Part shown: piece after piece, positions 61,800 through 64,000 of the stretch | How the letters are laid out: each line of letters begins with the position of its first letter | How positions within the stretch are numbered: the stretch's first letter is position 1 | Assembly: GCF_008831285.2 (NCBI RefSeq) | Contig: NC_045145.1 | Location: 5,330,802-5,394,801, forward strand | Direction: 5' to 3' | DNA length: 64,000 nucleotides | Source: Nymphaea colorata | Taxonomy: Eukaryota; Streptophyta; Magnoliopsida; Nymphaeales; Nymphaeaceae | Notes under the pieces: generated by a model | What the model saw: the letters and a program-made list of their open reading frames with translations, nothing else | Databases searched by the model: none | Told to the model about the DNA's origin: nothing | Program-made: the position numbers and the translations under genes

Positions 61800-62061
61800 C
61801 TGCAACATAAAAGATCTATACTTCTCAAGTAAAATCAATAATATGAGAATATTTTACATCTTGTACAATGTGTGAACAATCATAGTTGTCAATATTCTTC
61901 TTGGCATTTCTCATAAAGGCTTCTCTTAAGAATGTTTCTACGATTTTGTTCTTCTTGAAAAGTATTAAGAATAATAGCATCTTTCTTGCAAATATATAAA
62001 GAGACAAGTACACAAAGTTTTTAAAGAGATGACAACATCATGACACTATATATACATTATA

Positions 62062-62234
62062 AAGGTGTTGTGCAGACAAAATATTTGCTCTATTATAAAT
62101 TTTAAAAAGAACCCATGACCCAAAGTTTCAGACAATGCAAAAGACCTTGTAAAACTTATGCTATACTCTAATCTTAAGCATCAACTGACAGCTCAAAGGA
62201 TGTGCTTAGTATCTTTATTTGGTACCATTACAAT
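62062..62234 (+). pseudogene. Decayed CDPK kinase exon, unit 3 right arm
   Basis: This plus-strand copy begins abruptly at 'aaggtgttgtgcagac' after a TA-rich junction, so its acceptor and upstream flank are deleted. It reads SDNAKDLVKLMLYSNLKHQLTAQ after a frameshift and keeps the donor GTAAGT at 62235-62240. Confidence 0.7.
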
Positions 62235-63344
62235 GTAAGTGTGCTTCTAATGGTGGCATGTGATTGTTTTACATTTTTGTTCAAACAAGATATGCATATT
62301 AACATTTACAAAAACAACACACACATTTTAACACTTAGGTATTTAATTATTTGTTTCCCTTGTTTAAAAAAAAAAAAAACATCTTTAATGCTAACGATCC
62401 ATGAGTTTGTAATATTCTTTTTGATTTGTGAATGTTGGTGAAGTGGCGTATGTCACTATATCTAGTGTGATAAAATTAGCATATGAATAATAATTTACGC
62501 TCCAATTCCTTTCTTGAAGCTTTAAGCTCCCAACTCCCAGTTTCCATGTGCAACCAAAACTTCAGAAAAAAAAAATGAAAAGAAATAATTGATGTGCTTG
62601 CAAACAGACGCGCCGCTTGATATGATCAAATAGGATCTCCCCATAGTTACCACTAAACGAAAACGATATATGGGAATCAATCTCTCAAAGAGAAGCCTAC
62701 AGGCAAATTATGTTCCGGAAAGCACAACATTAGCATCGGGAATACAGAACCTTGAGCATCTTCTTATACAGTTAATATTATGCTACATCTTTGTCATTTA
62801 CTCTTAAGACACGCAATTGTAACCTAGTGGATGACTACGTTGGCTGGCATCAATTTATGTGACCATTAAAATGTAATCAAAGAAAATATTGCCTTGATCA
62901 TGAGCTTGTTAGCGTCTCTAGCAATGCATGAATAATAAATATACGGTCGGTGATTATCGATACATGGCAGTTTACCTTCATCTGTCAACTAATTGGATCA
63001 CATAAAAGTTCTTCAATGTATGCCAATATGCAGATATGACAATTTCAAAGGCATGAATCCTCAAAAGCGAAACAATATAAACAAAAAAATTCTTCCTGCA
63101 AGCCGACCAAGCAATTCGAGAGACAGACACGCACTTAAATACACTGTGCCGTTTCTTCAATATGTATTTGATATAAGATCTTAATATTTCTAGCAATCAA
63201 CCGCCTCTTCCTAAAGACTTATAGTTCCATAGTGAATGGGCAATGTGTAATGGAATGCATAACAATGAACAGAGTCACTAAAATCATTTCAACGTGTTCT
63301 ATAATTTTTTGATGCCCAACAGACGCTTTCACGGTATCGGATGG

Positions 63345-63775
63345 ACCTGAGAAAGGCATCGAGCCCGGATCGAGGGGCAACGGCAGCCGCTTGCCATGCC
63401 GGCGCTAATCCCCCCAGCCGCCGCTCGAACTCCCCCACTGCGTAGGTTGGAGGGGCATCCGCAGCTCTTTGCCTTCTCAGGCTTCGGTGGGAGCGAGAAA
63501 ACTCAGCCGTTCCTGAAGAAGCTGGGGCTGGGCGGGTTCAATGGCGGCCCATTAACCCTGTTGGCCACGGTTTTGCAGACTGTCATGGCGGTGATCAGCA
63601 GACACCGTGGCCTGCCCTCCCCGTGAGCGGCCGCCTTACGATGCCTTCTCCTGCCGCTTAGGGAACATTCGATACGCAAGAAAACAGCAACTGCCCCGCT
63701 GCTGCCGCCTAGCCTGAGGGAGGCCCTGCTGCCGATGACAATGAAACTGCTTGCTCATCAATAAAATGCCGGTTG
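63345..63775. other. GC-rich module, unit 3
   Basis: Counterpart of 52944-53345 and closer to it than to the unit 2 module: units 1 and 3 are the same over the stretch from 'tgtcatggcggtgatcagc' to 'ttctcctgccgctt'. A 76-codon plus-strand frame (63396-63626) is open here but not in the other units. Confidence 0.5.
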
Positions 63776-63849
63776 TTTTTTTTCTTTTTAAAGAAAAAAC
63801 AAAGACAGGCAGATGCAACAAATAGTTACCCAAAAGAAGCGGAAGCCAG

Positions 63850-64000
63850 CCATGAAGTCGGTTAGGGATCGGTCACCGCCGGAGACCCGCCCACCACCAG
63901 AGCCGAGCAAGCAAACTGGTTCCAATGACAATTTCAAGCATGCATCTCAAATCCATTGACAAAAGCTATGGGGGTTTGACGGAATTCTTGGTGGCACGAT
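63850..64000 (+). other. Conserved 'ATGAAG' module, unit 3, cut by the window edge
   Basis: The ATG at 63852 opens KSVRDRSPPETRPPPEPSKQ, similar to the frames at 53453 and 58524, and ends at the same TGA. The sequence then continues past the end of the window. Confidence 0.3.

Larger units (their letters stand above)
50783..64000. repeat. Tandem array of a roughly 5-kb unit
   Basis: The same ordered set of blocks recurs three times on the same strand. Unit 1 runs from about 50783 to 55537 and unit 2 from about 55538 to 60878. Unit 3 starts at about 60879 and is cut by the window edge. Landmarks: 'ggaatattttgacaa/ggagcattttgacaa' (50784, 55540, 60881); CDPK-exon inverted repeat (51.0-52.1, 55.8-56.8, 61.2-62.4 kb); 'ggatctccccata' (52227, 57109, 62633); GC-rich module (52944, 57712, 63345); 'ggagacccgcc' module (53484, 58553, 63880); hairpin module (53920, 58919); 'cttgggaagctcaagatgcaact' (54971, 60340). 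The spacing is 4.75 and 5.34 kb, and the differences come from local insertions and deletions. No intact gene is seen in any unit. Confidence 0.9.

Overview
This is plant nuclear DNA. Two genes have GT-AG introns and encode proteins of plant type, and most of the window is AT-rich intergenic DNA with decayed small transposons and long TA, TG and CT microsatellites. I judge it a flowering plant. I cannot name the lineage from the sequence.

Two intact protein-coding genes can be rebuilt, both on the minus strand. (1) 13768-18826 is a LONGIFOLIA/TRM-type gene: five exons, 1083 codons plus stop, every junction in phase. It belongs to the TON1-recruiting-motif family, which acts on cortical microtubules and polar cell elongation. 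(2) 37767-44403 is TRAPPC1 (yeast Bet5), a core TRAPP vesicle-tethering subunit: four small exons (163 aa) across 6.6 kb. A GC-rich, GA/CT-repeat island at 48.2-49.4 kb may hold its distal non-coding first exon.

Layout: 1-13.7 kb, intergenic repeats with no supported gene; 13.8-20.3 kb, the LNG/TRM gene and its upstream region; 20.3-37.7 kb, transposon-rich intergenic DNA, including a tRNA-derived SINE with an 18-bp target duplication and two families of small TA-flanked inverted-repeat elements; 37.8-44.5 kb, TRAPPC1, with an LTR-like fragment in its third intron that carries a 67-bp near-perfect palindrome; 44.5-50.7 kb, intergenic DNA with the GC-rich island; 50.78-64.0 kb, a tandem array of a roughly 5-kb unit in about 2.6 copies, running off the right edge.

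The array is the most unusual part. Each unit carries a decayed exon of a calcium-dependent protein kinase (CDPK) in two opposed copies, minus strand on the left and plus strand on the right, so a read-through transcript could fold into a long hairpin. The arms of the first unit share a perfect 23-nt match. Units also differ by internal duplications, deletions and insertions, and units 1 and 3 share variants that the middle unit lacks.
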